DNA of 64,000 bases from QQVM01 sp964544885 (GCA_964544885.1 CAZJDX010000015.1:19490-83489); one strand, 5' to 3'. Shown: positions 37,009 to 46,463, counted from the first letter of the stretch. Notes: generated from the letters alone by a model not told the origin. Made by a program: numbers and translations.

Positions 37009-38302
37009 TTACGCTCAAAGAGACCGTCAGGTCATCTGGCATCCCTATACCCAGATGCTTGATGCAAAGGATGCTATTCCGGTAACGCATGGGAAAGCAT
37101 CTCTCCTCTTTGATGAAAATGGAAAGAGCTATATAGATGCTGTCTCAAGCTGGTGGACCAACCTGCATGGTCATTCACATCCATATATGATCAGTCAGCT
37201 CGGCGAACAGCTGGAGACACTGGATCATGTTCTCTTTGCAGGCTTTACCCATCCCTGGGCCATTGAACTCGCTGAAAAAATCACCGGACTCCTGCCTGGC
37301 AAGCAGTCAAAAGCTTTTTATTCTGATAATGGGAGTACGGCGGTTGAAGTGGCCATTAAATTGTCACTTCAATTTTGGAAGAACAAAGGCAAAATAAAAA
37401 ACCGGATACTTGCTTTTCAACACGCCTACCATGGCGACACCTTCGGTTCCATGTCGGTCAGCGGGAGAGGGGCTTTCAATAAGGCATTCCAGGATCACCT
37501 GTTTGAGGTTGATTTCATTCCCATACCGGACAAAGGAAAAGAGGCGGAATCACAGGAAATACTTCGCTTGCATCTGCACAAGTACAAGGGTGAATATGCA
37601 GCGTTTATCTACGAACCATTGATACAAGGCGCCGCGGGAATGAGAATGTTTGATGCAGGAGCATTGGATAATTTAGTGGAACTCTGCAAATCGGAGAATA
37701 TCATTTGCATCGCGGATGAGGTCATGACCGGCTTCGGAAGAACAGGCCCGCTTTTCGCCAGCAATGAAGGTAAAATCCATCCTGATATATATTGCCTGTC
37801 CAAAGGAATCACCGGAGGATTGATGCCCTTGGGATTGACAACTTGCACGGAGGAAATTTACCAGGCTTTCCTCGGAAAGGAAAATTCAAAAACCTTTTAC
37901 CACGGACATTCTTATACAGCCAATCCTTTGGCATGCAGAGCGGGTTTGGCAAGTCTTGACCTCTTGTTAGGTCCGGATTGCGGAGAAAGAAGGATGATGA
38001 TCAACAAAAATCATCAGGAATTTATACAATCATCAGCAATCGCTGATGATACTGATAATATCCGCGTCAAAGGTACAATATTGGCATTTGAGGTAAGGAG
38101 TCATGAGGACAGTGGATATTTCAATAACAGCAGGGATTCAATATTCTCCTTTTTCACTCAACGTGGAATTCTTATCCGTCCACTGGGAAATACGATATAT
38201 TTGATGCCTCCTTACTGTATCACCGGAGAAGAACTGGAGCACATCTACGGCAGCCTGCTTATATATTGTGAACAAAAAAACAGCGCCATAAAACAAAGAT
38301 AA
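37001..38302 (+). CDS. bioA: Adenosylmethionine-8-amino-7-oxononanoate aminotransferase BioA
   Basis: 433 residues of a class III aminotransferase. The BioA N-terminus is typical (IWHPYTQMLDAKDAIPVTHG), followed by SSWWTNLHGHSHP, where the Trp-Trp segment contacts the substrate. PLP lysine K268 lies in LSKGITGGLMPLG, and YHGHSYTANPLACRA follows. It transfers the amino group of SAM to KAPA. The next gene starts after a single base, so the last gene belongs to the same transcript. Confidence 0.96.
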   Translation: MNNYAQRDRQVIWHPYTQMLDAKDAIPVTHGKASLLFDENGKSYIDAVSSWWTNLHGHSHPYMISQLGEQLETLDHVLFAGFTHPWAIELAEKITGLLPGKQSKAFYSDNGSTAVEVAIKLSLQFWKNKGKIKNRILAFQHAYHGDTFGSMSVSGRGAFNKAFQDHLFEVDFIPIPDKGKEAESQEILRLHLHKYKGEYAAFIYEPLIQGAAGMRMFDAGALDNLVELCKSENIICIADEVMTGFGRTGPLFASNEGKIHPDIYCLSKGITGGLMPLGLTTCTEEIYQAFLGKENSKTFYHGHSYTANPLACRAGLASLDLLLGPDCGERRMMINKNHQEFIQSSAIADDTDNIRVKGTILAFEVRSHEDSGYFNNSRDSIFSFFTQRGILIRPLGNTIYLMPPYCITGEELEHIYGSLLIYCEQKNSAIKQR

Positions 38303-38303
38303 T

Positions 38304-38984
38304 ATGAAGCACATGGAATCCTTTCAAAGCATACTTCGGAAAATTCTCAATGAGGATCATCTGCATGCCAAATGGCTAAACACGCTGTCATTTATGGAGA
38401 ATACGGGTGCAAGAAAAATTTCAGCTTCCGAACATCCTTTGAAAGTGACTGAACTGATCCTGAAGCACGCCGCGGAAGAAGCCCGTCATGCTTATTTTCT
38501 GAAGAAACAAATCGCCAAACTGAACGGACAGGAATGTAAGAACTACTCCTTCGATTTCCTGCTGGCACCCATGATGACTTATCAGTATCTCCACCGTTTG
38601 GATATGTTCACTTCCAGGTACGTTAAGGAACATTTGACACTCCGGAAACATGAACTGGCTTACGCATGCTATCTGCTTGTCACCTATGCAATTGAAGTAA
38701 GAGCTGATCATTTGTATCCCGTCTATCAGAAAGAACTGGACAGGACCGGGAGTAAGGTGAATGTAAAATCAATCATTGCAGAAGAAACCGGACATCTGGA
38801 AGAAATGATCCGGCAATTGGAGAACTTTTCTCCTGCATGGAAGGATCACGCTTTCCATATCTGTCAACAGGAAAAATTGCTTTTTGAAGATTGGTTAAAT
38901 GCACTTGAAACCGACTTGCAGAAAAGTGAAACAAGTTCAGGTACCCTTACAGTATCACAGGATCAATATAACAGGGACTTTTAA
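38304..38984 (+). CDS. Ferritin-like four-helix diiron protein closing the biotin operon (unknown function)
   Basis: 226 residues, all-helical and without signal peptide. I do not recognise a named family, but the metal-ligand pattern of a diiron-carboxylate four-helix bundle is complete: Glu32, E59-x-x-H62 (AAEEARHAYF), Glu131 (YAIEVRADHLYP) and E161-x-x-H164 (AEETGHLEEM). The ~27-30 residue spacings fit the ferritin/RNR-R2/MiaE fold. The gene starts one base after bioA and is therefore co-transcribed with bioBFDA. Such proteins oxidise or hydroxylate substrates with O2, or store iron. A role in making the pimeloyl chain, or in serving BioB with iron, is inference. Its last 38 bases overlap the convergent small gene. 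Confidence 0.75.
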   Translation: MKHMESFQSILRKILNEDHLHAKWLNTLSFMENTGARKISASEHPLKVTELILKHAAEEARHAYFLKKQIAKLNGQECKNYSFDFLLAPMMTYQYLHRLDMFTSRYVKEHLTLRKHELAYACYLLVTYAIEVRADHLYPVYQKELDRTGSKVNVKSIIAEETGHLEEMIRQLENFSPAWKDHAFHICQQEKLLFEDWLNALETDLQKSETSSGTLTVSQDQYNRDF

Positions 38985-39270
38985 CAATTTCCTCAACCGT
39001 ACCATCTTCATACGTTACCTTTAACCGTACTCTGGTTCCCTGTTCCCACTCCTTGATCCGTACAGATTTTTTATCCTCGGAAATTTCACCCTGGATAGGA
39101 AGAAAATCTTTTTCATACATGATATGATGAATTTCTTTGACCGGAGCCTTGAAGTGAATCTGATGATCCTGCCTTTTAGGTTCATTCTTGATTTCATCTT
39201 GCGAAAGTCCAACCTGTGGAGACAGCATAATACACATTACGGATATCAGGATTATTGCGATCTTAAGCAT
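38947..39270 (-). CDS. Small secreted protein of unknown function
   Basis: 107 residues with a clear signal peptide (LKIAIILISVMCIMLSPQVGLSQ). The mature part is short and beta-rich (HQIHFKAPVKEIHHIMYEKD, TRVRLKVTYEDGTVEEIVKS), consistent with a single small periplasmic domain. No family recognised. It is convergent with and overlaps the biotin-operon terminal gene by 38 bases tail to tail, which is unusual in this window. It lies 78 bases downstream of lolA on the same strand and could be read with it. Confidence 0.65.
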   Translation of the reverse strand: MLKIAIILISVMCIMLSPQVGLSQDEIKNEPKRQDHQIHFKAPVKEIHHIMYEKDFLPIQGEISEDKKSVRIKEWEQGTRVRLKVTYEDGTVEEIVKSPCYIDPVIL

Positions 39271-39348
39271 ATCTAAATGTACAAAAAAAAAACCGAAAAG
39301 ATTATCTGATTCCTTTTCCCTCAGAATTGGATTCCAGGCTTGGGTGAA

Positions 39349-40005
39349 TCAGCGCAAGTCAATGACTTCAGCCCCCGGGTATTTTGAGGCGCTGAATAAA
39401 TAAATACTTTCATCAGTAGCGGCATCCGGACTGAATTTTTCGACTGAAATCAGCTGTATGCTTCCGTTCTTATCAAAAATCTGGGCCGAAGAAATGAATT
39501 TGTCCTGCTTATTGATGGAGAGTTTAACCTTGAACACATTTTTCTTTGAAGGATCCGTCGGTACAAGTTCTATCAACTGGTAGGTAAGTGCGCCTGACTT
39601 TTGCTCGCCCGTAAACTTCGAATTCCAGCCTTTCTCATACATGGTGAAAATATTGGCCGGAGTTATGCTGTTCTGATCGGTTCTCAGATTATCGATCTGA
39701 ACTTCATTGGCATCTTCAAGAAAGGTCCACCTGGTCTTCCCGTCACTGATAATTTCCTGTCCGGCAATCTCCAGTTTATAGGAATTACCTTTCACGTAGA
39801 GGACACCATTCCTTATGTCTTTCTTCTTATCCTTTGTGTTTTCACTGGTGATTTTGAAATTCGCCTTGAGTGATTTATAGGATTTATACCTGGTGCTTAC
39901 GCTGTTCAGTATTTCTTTCGCTTTTTTATCGCTGACAGCTTCCTGAGCTGCAAGAGTAAAGGGGATGATCAGGATAAAATAAACAAGGATTTTGGTTGCT
40001 TTCAT
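39349..40005 (-). CDS. lolA: Outer-membrane lipoprotein carrier protein LolA
   Basis: 218 residues. A signal peptide (KILVYFILIIPFTLAAQEA) is followed by the LolA-like half-barrel pattern: ILNSVSTRYKSYKSLKANFKI, ISDGKTRWTFLEDANEVQID, and a long strand-rich tail. LolA shuttles lipoproteins across the periplasm to the outer membrane. Bacteroidota LolA proteins are divergent, and DUF-type outer-membrane-lipid relatives share this outline. It is 144 bases downstream of ftsK on the same strand, the usual ftsK-lolA pairing in the phylum. Confidence 0.9.
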   Translation of the reverse strand: MKATKILVYFILIIPFTLAAQEAVSDKKAKEILNSVSTRYKSYKSLKANFKITSENTKDKKKDIRNGVLYVKGNSYKLEIAGQEIISDGKTRWTFLEDANEVQIDNLRTDQNSITPANIFTMYEKGWNSKFTGEQKSGALTYQLIELVPTDPSKKNVFKVKLSINKQDKFISSAQIFDKNGSIQLISVEKFSPDAATDESIYLFSASKYPGAEVIDLR

Positions 40006-40149
40006 GATTTTATGCGCTGGAATTCGTTAACAAATTTAAGCATGCCTGCGCATAACAAAAAACATTCCAAAACAAACCGGTGGAACCCTCAGATATAAGC
40101 AGGACTTATAAATTATTCCAAGTCTGATAATGAAGGAAATAGGACCCAA

Positions 40150-42684
40150 TCAGCTTGCTTTTGCGCCTCCGCTCTGCAGAATCTGATCGAGTGTCTGCGG
40201 ATCTTTCACTAAAACTTCACGCGCTTTGCTTCCTTCAAAAGGACCAATGATTTTGGCTGCTTCCAGCTGGTCGATGATTCTGCCTGCCCTGTTATAACCG
40301 AGCTTAAGCCTTCTCTGGAGAAGGGATGCCGATCCCTGCTGATGCTGCACAATGATTGCCGCCGCCTCTCCGAAAAGGGGATCACGGTCCTCAGGATTAA
40401 TGTCTCGACTTCCCTCGCCAGACTCGTCTACGTATTCAGGTAGGAGATGCGCATCGGAGTAACCTCTCTGACCGCCTATAAAATCGGTGATACGCTCCAC
40501 TTCAGGAGTATCAACAAAAGCGCACTGAAGACGGATAAGGTCAGCTCCTGTAGAAAGCAGCATATCGCCGCGCCCGATGAGTTGATCCGCGCCACCTGTA
40601 TCAAGAATAGTTCTTGAATCTATCTTGGAAGTCACCCTGAAAGCTATCCTCGCCGGGAAATTCGCTTTAATGGTTCCGGTAATAATATTGACAGAAGGTC
40701 TTTGAGTGGCTATGATGAGATGAATTCCAATTGCCCTTGCCAACTGTGCAAGTCTTGCTATCGGAGTCTCTATCTCTTTGCCGGCGGTCATGATCAGGTC
40801 GGCAAACTCGTCCACGACTAGAATTATATAGGGTAAAAATTTATGGCCGTTCTGTGGATTCAGTTTCCTGGCGATGAACTTCGCATTGTACTCCTTTATA
40901 TTTCGCACCTGTGCATCCTTAAGCAATTCATAGCGCTGATCCATCTCTATACAAAGAGAGTTCAGTGTGTTGATTACCTTCTTTGTATCTGTAATAATGG
41001 CTTCTTCTTCACCCGGAAGTTTGGCAAGAAAATGACGCTCAATGGTCTTGAATAAGGTGAGTTCTACCTTCTTTGGATCGACCAGTACGAACTTCACCTG
41101 AGCAGGATGCTTCTTGTAGAGCAAGGAGACAAGAATGGCATTCAGTCCAACTGACTTTCCCTGCCCGGTGGATCCGGCCATTAAAAGGTGAGGCATCTTT
41201 GAAAGGTCGGCGACAAAAACCTCATTGGAGATGGTCTTACCTAAACCAATGGGTAGTTCGAAATCCGAATTTACAAACTTCTCGGATGCCAGTACGCTTT
41301 TCATCGGAACGATCTCAGCCTTCTGATTCGGCACTTCAATACCGATTGTTCCCTTCCCCGGTATTGGCGCAATGATCCTGATACCCAGCGCCGATAAACT
41401 CAGCGCGATATCGTCCTCAAGATTTTTAATCTTTGATATCCTGATACCGGCCTGCGGAACGATCTCAAATAATGTCACTGTCGGCCCGATGGTCGCTTTA
41501 ATCTTATCGATTGAAATATTGTAATGACTTAAAGTCTCAACAATCCGGTTTTTGTTGGCTTCCAATTCTTCTTTGTTGACCTCGATCCTCTTGTCTCCAT
41601 AATTTTCGAGAAGGTCCAGAGTGGGGTAGCTGTACGATGATAAGTCCAGCTTAGGATCATAATCTCCCTGGGCATGAGGAAGCTCTTCACCATCCTGAAT
41701 CATCATCTCCTCCTCTTCAATGGACTGCACTTCAAACTTGACTCCATCTGCAGTCAATTCCAGTTCCTCAATGTCTTCAACTTCCGTTTCCTCTTCATCC
41801 TCCGATTCATCTGTTTCCTCCTCGTCCTCCTCATCCTCCTCTTCTTCCATAGAAATGTCTATCGCATTTTCATCCTCTTCTTCTTCTTCCAGTTCCTCAT
41901 CCTCTTCATCGGTATTTTCATCCAGGTCCAGTTCAACGGTGCGTGCAGACTCGTTTTCCCGGAAGACATTAGTCCTGATTTCCTCATCAGCTTCAGCTTC
42001 TGCCTCTGTTTCTGTTTCATCATGCCCGCTTTCTGTCCCCCTTTTCAAGGGAATATTAAAAGCTGCAACCAGAAAACCAATTAGTGAAAACACGAGTAAG
42101 GCGCCGGCGCCAATGAATCCAAGCAGGCCGGTCAGCACTTTACTCATCTGAAAACCATAGCCACCCGCCAGCATCAGCATGTCGGGTGATTTATGAAAAA
42201 TATAACCCAGAAAGGTGGATAACCATACAGCGCTGAAGAGGGAATATCTGATAGTCTTGCCAAAAGGCAATAAGGTCACATTCCAGATGATCTTTAATCC
42301 ACTCAGCAGGAGCAGGAATGGAATGAGAAAGGCACAGATCCCAAACCATGCATTCTGAAATTGCAAAGCCGTTATGGCACCGATTTTACCGAGCCAGTTT
42401 TCAACTCTTATATCCGGGGTTGTGAGAAGCTTCCAGTTTGATTCAACTCCGGCTACTGCCTGATCCGCCTTCCAGGTAACAAGATTAGAAGTAAAAGCAA
42501 CTGTCATGAAAAAAGCCGACATCAGCAAAAAGATCCCAAAAATCTTTATCGTTTTTTCATCGGAAAAAAAGCGTTGAAGGGCCTCAATTTTAGACCTTAA
42601 CGTGCTGTTTCCTTTGGCCTTCTTATTCTTCTCTTTGCGCGCAGGTCTGCCTTCACTCGCCTCAGATTTGAGTCGGTTTGCCAT
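40150..42684 (-). CDS. ftsK: DNA translocase FtsK/SpoIIIE
   Basis: 844 residues. An N-terminal membrane domain of four helices (about 48-210) is followed by a very acidic linker (about 221-310; 41 of residues 251-310 are Asp or Glu) and the motor. The motor's Walker A is GSTGQGKS at 502-509, and the B motif lies in ILVVDEFADLIM. The C-terminal gamma winged helix (LLQRRLKLGYNRAGRIID) reads polar KOPS-like sequences. FtsK pumps chromosome termini through the septum at division. The linker is short compared with E. coli FtsK (1329 residues), normal for this phylum. Confidence 0.97.
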   Translation of the reverse strand: MANRLKSEASEGRPARKEKNKKAKGNSTLRSKIEALQRFFSDEKTIKIFGIFLLMSAFFMTVAFTSNLVTWKADQAVAGVESNWKLLTTPDIRVENWLGKIGAITALQFQNAWFGICAFLIPFLLLLSGLKIIWNVTLLPFGKTIRYSLFSAVWLSTFLGYIFHKSPDMLMLAGGYGFQMSKVLTGLLGFIGAGALLVFSLIGFLVAAFNIPLKRGTESGHDETETEAEAEADEEIRTNVFRENESARTVELDLDENTDEEDEELEEEEEDENAIDISMEEEEDEEDEEETDESEDEEETEVEDIEELELTADGVKFEVQSIEEEEMMIQDGEELPHAQGDYDPKLDLSSYSYPTLDLLENYGDKRIEVNKEELEANKNRIVETLSHYNISIDKIKATIGPTVTLFEIVPQAGIRISKIKNLEDDIALSLSALGIRIIAPIPGKGTIGIEVPNQKAEIVPMKSVLASEKFVNSDFELPIGLGKTISNEVFVADLSKMPHLLMAGSTGQGKSVGLNAILVSLLYKKHPAQVKFVLVDPKKVELTLFKTIERHFLAKLPGEEEAIITDTKKVINTLNSLCIEMDQRYELLKDAQVRNIKEYNAKFIARKLNPQNGHKFLPYIILVVDEFADLIMTAGKEIETPIARLAQLARAIGIHLIIATQRPSVNIITGTIKANFPARIAFRVTSKIDSRTILDTGGADQLIGRGDMLLSTGADLIRLQCAFVDTPEVERITDFIGGQRGYSDAHLLPEYVDESGEGSRDINPEDRDPLFGEAAAIIVQHQQGSASLLQRRLKLGYNRAGRIIDQLEAAKIIGPFEGSKAREVLVKDPQTLDQILQSGGAKAS

Positions 42685-43159
42685 GAACAGTTTGTTTTTT
42701 TATTTTTTTTTTAAAATTAGAACCTCACTCGCCCTGAATCCCCCGGTTTATTTAAAGATATGAACAAGGTTTTCAAGAAAATTCACAAGAATAATAACTT
42801 CATACACCGCTATATATTTTACTCATAATGAAGAAAACACATTCAAACGAGAACCTAAAACTTACAGTTTTTTACTGCAATTTCCGTGTCGGTGATTCTT
42901 TATCATTGTCAGGCAATGAACAAGCTGCAGGAATTGTGCTCACCTTATACTCCAGTATGAAACCCACATTTTATCTACTTTGCTTTTCCCGGGAGAACAG
43001 TCGTGAAAGGCTCTGAACAGGAGCAAATTCTTTCCGGCTTAGATTCTTTCCTTTCCATAACATACGATGTGCCTGATAACAGGCATTTCATTCCACCATT
43101 TCCGGATTGAATCAATTTCTGTAATTTTCATGACTGAAAAAGATTCAACCCCTGACCAC
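42685..43159. other. Intergenic region between ftsK and the DUF4412 gene (475 bases)
   Basis: The divergent gap holds an A/T run next to ftsK (42695-42717), a promoter-like TATCTTTA on the minus strand near 42755, and a small hairpin TGCCTG-ATAA-CAGGCA at 43070-43085 upstream of the DUF4412 gene. An open frame at 42828-43016 has no protein-like features and is not called. I recognise no RNA gene or riboswitch. Confidence 0.5.
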
Positions 43160-43831
43160 ATGAAAAATTTATTTCTGCCTATTCTGTTGTTCGCCCTGAC
43201 AGGCACATCTTCCTTTTCGCAGGTATTTACCGGACTTAAATCGGGAAAGATCACCTTTGAGATCGCCTATACAGATGACAAGATGGATCCGGATATGAAG
43301 GCATTTCTGCCTACAGAATCCACCCTGTATTTTAAGGGAGACCGATCCAGAATGGAAACCGGAATGGCTATGGGAAAATCGATAACCATCACAGACCAGT
43401 CGACAAAAAAATCCGTTGTACTCATGGATTTCATGGGGAATAAAATTGCTATCGAATCGGACCTTTCTAAAGATTCATCTCAGATAAAAAGAGACCTCAA
43501 CTTTCAAGTTGAGTACCTGGATGGTGAAAAAACAATCGCCGGTTATAAATGCAAAAAGGCAAGAGTCACGCAAAAACAGGAGGGTAAAGAGTATGCTTTT
43601 GACGTATGGTATACCGGTGAGATAGGTTCGCATAACGGACTGGCTTATGGTCTTGAAGAAATAAAGGGTTGTATGCTTGAATTTGAGATTGTACAGAATG
43701 CCATGCAGATGCGAATGACCACGAAGAGCATTGAAAATACCGATGTGAGTGATGACATGTTTGAAATTCCACAAGGATATACAAGGAAAAGTTTGGACGA
43801 AATGAAATCGATGATGGGTGGCGGCCGTTGA
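43160..43831 (+). CDS. DUF4412 family secreted protein
   Basis: 223 residues from 43160, where a signal peptide begins (MKNLFLPILLFALTGTSSFS). An upstream in-frame start at 43067 would bury it and is rejected. The mature part follows the DUF4412 outline: GKITFEIAYTDDKMDPDMKA, a central IAGYKCKKARVT block and the terminal MTTKSIENTDVSDDMFEIP. These are periplasmic or outer-membrane-associated proteins of LolA-like beta fold with no assigned function. It is followed by recN 55 bases later. Confidence 0.85.
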   Translation: MKNLFLPILLFALTGTSSFSQVFTGLKSGKITFEIAYTDDKMDPDMKAFLPTESTLYFKGDRSRMETGMAMGKSITITDQSTKKSVVLMDFMGNKIAIESDLSKDSSQIKRDLNFQVEYLDGEKTIAGYKCKKARVTQKQEGKEYAFDVWYTGEIGSHNGLAYGLEEIKGCMLEFEIVQNAMQMRMTTKSIENTDVSDDMFEIPQGYTRKSLDEMKSMMGGGR

Positions 43832-43886
43832 GATTTTTTAATAAATGCGGTAAGTCCGCTATCACTCTTTTTGTATTTTCACCCCG

Positions 43887-45554
43887 ATGCTTAAAAAATT
43901 AACTGTTCAAAATTACGCCCTTATTGACAGGGTTGAGTTGAATTTTGGTGAAGGACTGAATATCATCACAGGGGAGACCGGTGCAGGAAAATCTATTCTC
44001 CTGGGAGCCTTATCCCTCATACTGGGTCAGCGTGCCGATTCCTCATCCCTGACGGACAGCACCAGGAAAAGCATAGTGGAAGGCGAATTTCTGATCCCCG
44101 AAGATCAGGATGCATTCCTCCGGTTTTTCAGAGAGAATGAACTTGATCATGAAAGAACGACGGTACTCCGGAGGGAGATCAATGCTGATGGAAAGTCCAG
44201 GGCATTTATCAATGACACACCGGTCAATCTTCATCAGTTGAGGGCTCTGGGCGACCTGCTGATCGACATCCACTCTCAACATGAAACCCTTAAGCTGAAC
44301 AAGTCAGAATTCCAGCTTTCAGCCCTTGATGCCTTTTCAGGATTGAAGAACGAATCCGAAGATTACAAAAAGAAATATATCGAATACCTCAGCAGCAAAG
44401 AGGCTTTGAAAAAATTAATAGAAACTGAAAATAAGGCAAGGTCAGATCAGGACTATTTTCAGTACCAATTCAATGAATTGGAAGAAGCCGGGCTCAGGAC
44501 CGGTGAACAGGAGGAGCTGGAAAATGAACTCCGGTCACTTACCCATGCCGGTGAAATCCTGGAAGGTATTTCAGATGCTGTAAATTTAATTGCGGGAAAT
44601 GAAGAAGGCATACTTCATACCGTCAGGCAGTTGAATTCCAGATTGCGTCAGCTGTCCGCTTTCAATTCAAACCTGGCGGAGATCGCCGAACGTCTCCGAA
44701 GCTCTGAAATAGAATTAAAGGATATCAGCAATGAACTGGAGAGCATTTCCGGTTTAGTAAACTCCGACCCCTCACGAAAAGAAATTCTGAATGAAAGACT
44801 GAATGAAATCTATAGCCTTCAACAGAAACACAGAGTGAAAACGGTCGATGATCTGATCAGCCTCCGGGATGATTTCTCTCAGAAACTAAACGCCATCAGT
44901 TCACTGGAAGGTCAGATCATTGTCGAAAGGGATAAATGCGAAAAGGAAAGACAGAAACTGATGATTCAGGCTGCGAGGATGTCCGCGAAAAGATGTAAAA
45001 GCATTCCTTCCTTTGAACAGCAGATCAAAAAACTCCTGAAAGAGGTTGGAATGCCGGATGCCATCCTGAAAGTAGAAAATACGGTTTCAACCGAAACCGA
45101 ACCCGGTCCTGCAGGAATTGATTCCATCAGCTTTTTGTTTTCAGCGAATAAGGGAATTGCCTATTCTGAAATTTCAAAGGTTGCCAGCGGGGGTGAACTG
45201 AGCAGGCTGATGCTGTGTTTAAAAGCTTCCATCGCGAACCTGACCGAACTTCCAACCCTGATCTTCGATGAGATCGATACAGGAGTATCCGGCGAAACCG
45301 CGCTTCGCATCGGTCAACTGATGCATGAGATTTCATCTGACCATCAACTCCTGGTCATCACGCACCTTCCCCAGATCGCGGGAAGAGGCGACACTCACTT
45401 TTATGTTTACAAGGAAGTGCGGGATAAAAAGACCTGGACAAGGGTTAAAACTCTCAATAAGGAGGAGCGGGTTATTGAAGTTGCGAGGATGTTGAGCGGC
45501 GATAAACCGACTTCCATAGCCATTGAAAACGCAAAGGAGCTGATGAAAGCCTGA
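43887..45554 (+). CDS. recN: DNA repair protein RecN (SMC-like ATPase)
   Basis: 555 residues, normal RecN length. The N-terminal ABC-type Walker A GETGAGKS is at 29-36 (MLKKLTVQNYALIDRVELNF...). Long coiled coils flank a middle hinge region (about 150-365). The C-terminal half has signature ASGGELSRLMLCLKA and Walker B IFDEIDTGVSGETA. RecN tethers broken DNA ends during double-strand-break repair. The start gives the canonical N-terminus. The preceding DUF4412 gene is close but functionally unrelated. Confidence 0.97.
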   Translation: MLKKLTVQNYALIDRVELNFGEGLNIITGETGAGKSILLGALSLILGQRADSSSLTDSTRKSIVEGEFLIPEDQDAFLRFFRENELDHERTTVLRREINADGKSRAFINDTPVNLHQLRALGDLLIDIHSQHETLKLNKSEFQLSALDAFSGLKNESEDYKKKYIEYLSSKEALKKLIETENKARSDQDYFQYQFNELEEAGLRTGEQEELENELRSLTHAGEILEGISDAVNLIAGNEEGILHTVRQLNSRLRQLSAFNSNLAEIAERLRSSEIELKDISNELESISGLVNSDPSRKEILNERLNEIYSLQQKHRVKTVDDLISLRDDFSQKLNAISSLEGQIIVERDKCEKERQKLMIQAARMSAKRCKSIPSFEQQIKKLLKEVGMPDAILKVENTVSTETEPGPAGIDSISFLFSANKGIAYSEISKVASGGELSRLMLCLKASIANLTELPTLIFDEIDTGVSGETALRIGQLMHEISSDHQLLVITHLPQIAGRGDTHFYVYKEVRDKKTWTRVKTLNKEERVIEVARMLSGDKPTSIAIENAKELMKA

Positions 45555-45597
45555 GGAGGGATGTTGTCGGTTTTAGTAATTCACCCACATATTTATT

Positions 45598-45626
45598 TTT
45601 GATTAACAGGGTAAAACATATATTTG
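45598..45626 (+). promoter_or_regulatory. Promoter of fabI
   Basis: TTTG at 45598-45601, a 17-base spacer and TATATTTG at 45619-45626. It overlaps an upstream in-frame TTG (45624), which rules that codon out as the fabI start and supports the ATG at 45648. Confidence 0.65.
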
Positions 45627-45647
45627 TCATTACCAATAATCCTGAGC

Positions 45648-46463
45648 ATGTCTTATAATCTACTAAAAGGAAAACGAGGAATTATTTCCGGCGCCCTCGA
45701 TGCGAATTCAATTGCATGGAAAGTTGCACAACGCTGTCACCAGGAAGGTGCCAGCATCGTACTGACCAATGCGCCAATCGCCATGAGAATGGGGGAGATC
45801 AAGAAGCTGGCAGATGAGACCGGGTCCGAGATCGTCCCGGCAGATGCCACTTCAATGGATGACCTTGTCAATCTTTACACAAAGTCCATGGAAATAATGG
45901 GCGGCAAAATCGATTTCGTCCTTCATTCCATTGGGATGTCAGTGAACATTCGCAAGAATATTTCATACCCCGAAAGTAATTATGAGTACTTTATGAAAGG
46001 GATAGATGTTTCCGCTTTATCCTTGCATAAAATGCTTAATGCGGCGATGAAAACGGATGCGATCAGCGAATGGGGAAGCGTGGTAGCGCTCACCTATATG
46101 GCCGCCCAGCGAACATTTCCTTTCTATACGGACATGGCTGATATTAAAGCCATGCTCGAATCGATCACGAGGAGTTTCGGATACCATTATGGGAAATTCA
46201 GGAACGTAAGGGTAAATACCGTTTCACAATCCCCGACTAAAACCACGGCTGGCAGCGGCATTAAGGGTTTTGAGGACTTCTATAACTTTGCCGACAAGAT
46301 TGCGCCCCTCGGTAATGCCAGCGCGGATGCCTGCGCTGATTACTGTGTTTCCCTGTTCTCAGACCTGACCCGTATGGTCACCATGCAGAATCTATTCCAT
46401 GACGGTGGTTATTCCAATACAGGTATCAGTCTGGAAGTGATGAATAAATTTTCAGAAGGCTGA
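45648..46463 (+). CDS. fabI: Enoyl-[acyl-carrier-protein] reductase FabI
   Basis: 271 residues from the ATG at 45648. This is a FabI-type short-chain reductase: nucleotide loop GIISGALDANSIAW at 11-24, FVLHSIGMS near 90-98, and the catalytic Tyr-x6-Lys pair Y160/K167 (YTDMADIK), with Y150 as the second conserved Tyr. It reduces enoyl-ACP with NADH in the last step of fatty-acid elongation. The C-terminus (LFHDGGYSNTGIS) is the common form in Bacteroidota. It carries its own promoter and is followed by a terminator shared with the convergent clpC. Confidence 0.95.
   Translation: MSYNLLKGKRGIISGALDANSIAWKVAQRCHQEGASIVLTNAPIAMRMGEIKKLADETGSEIVPADATSMDDLVNLYTKSMEIMGGKIDFVLHSIGMSVNIRKNISYPESNYEYFMKGIDVSALSLHKMLNAAMKTDAISEWGSVVALTYMAAQRTFPFYTDMADIKAMLESITRSFGYHYGKFRNVRVNTVSQSPTKTTAGSGIKGFEDFYNFADKIAPLGNASADACADYCVSLFSDLTRMVTMQNLFHDGGYSNTGISLEVMNKFSEG

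Noticed and set aside
41720..42151. Serine-rich open frame on the plus strand opposite ftsK
   Set aside because: It is the complement of the Asp/Glu-rich linker codons of FtsK; the homopolymeric serine run is an artefact of GAA/GAG/GAT read in reverse.
42828..43016. 62-codon frame upstream of the DUF4412 gene
   Set aside because: No family-like features, no promoter, and it sits in a divergent regulatory gap.
45624..45647. TTG start for fabI
   Set aside because: It overlaps the -7 promoter box, so it would lie upstream of the transcription start.
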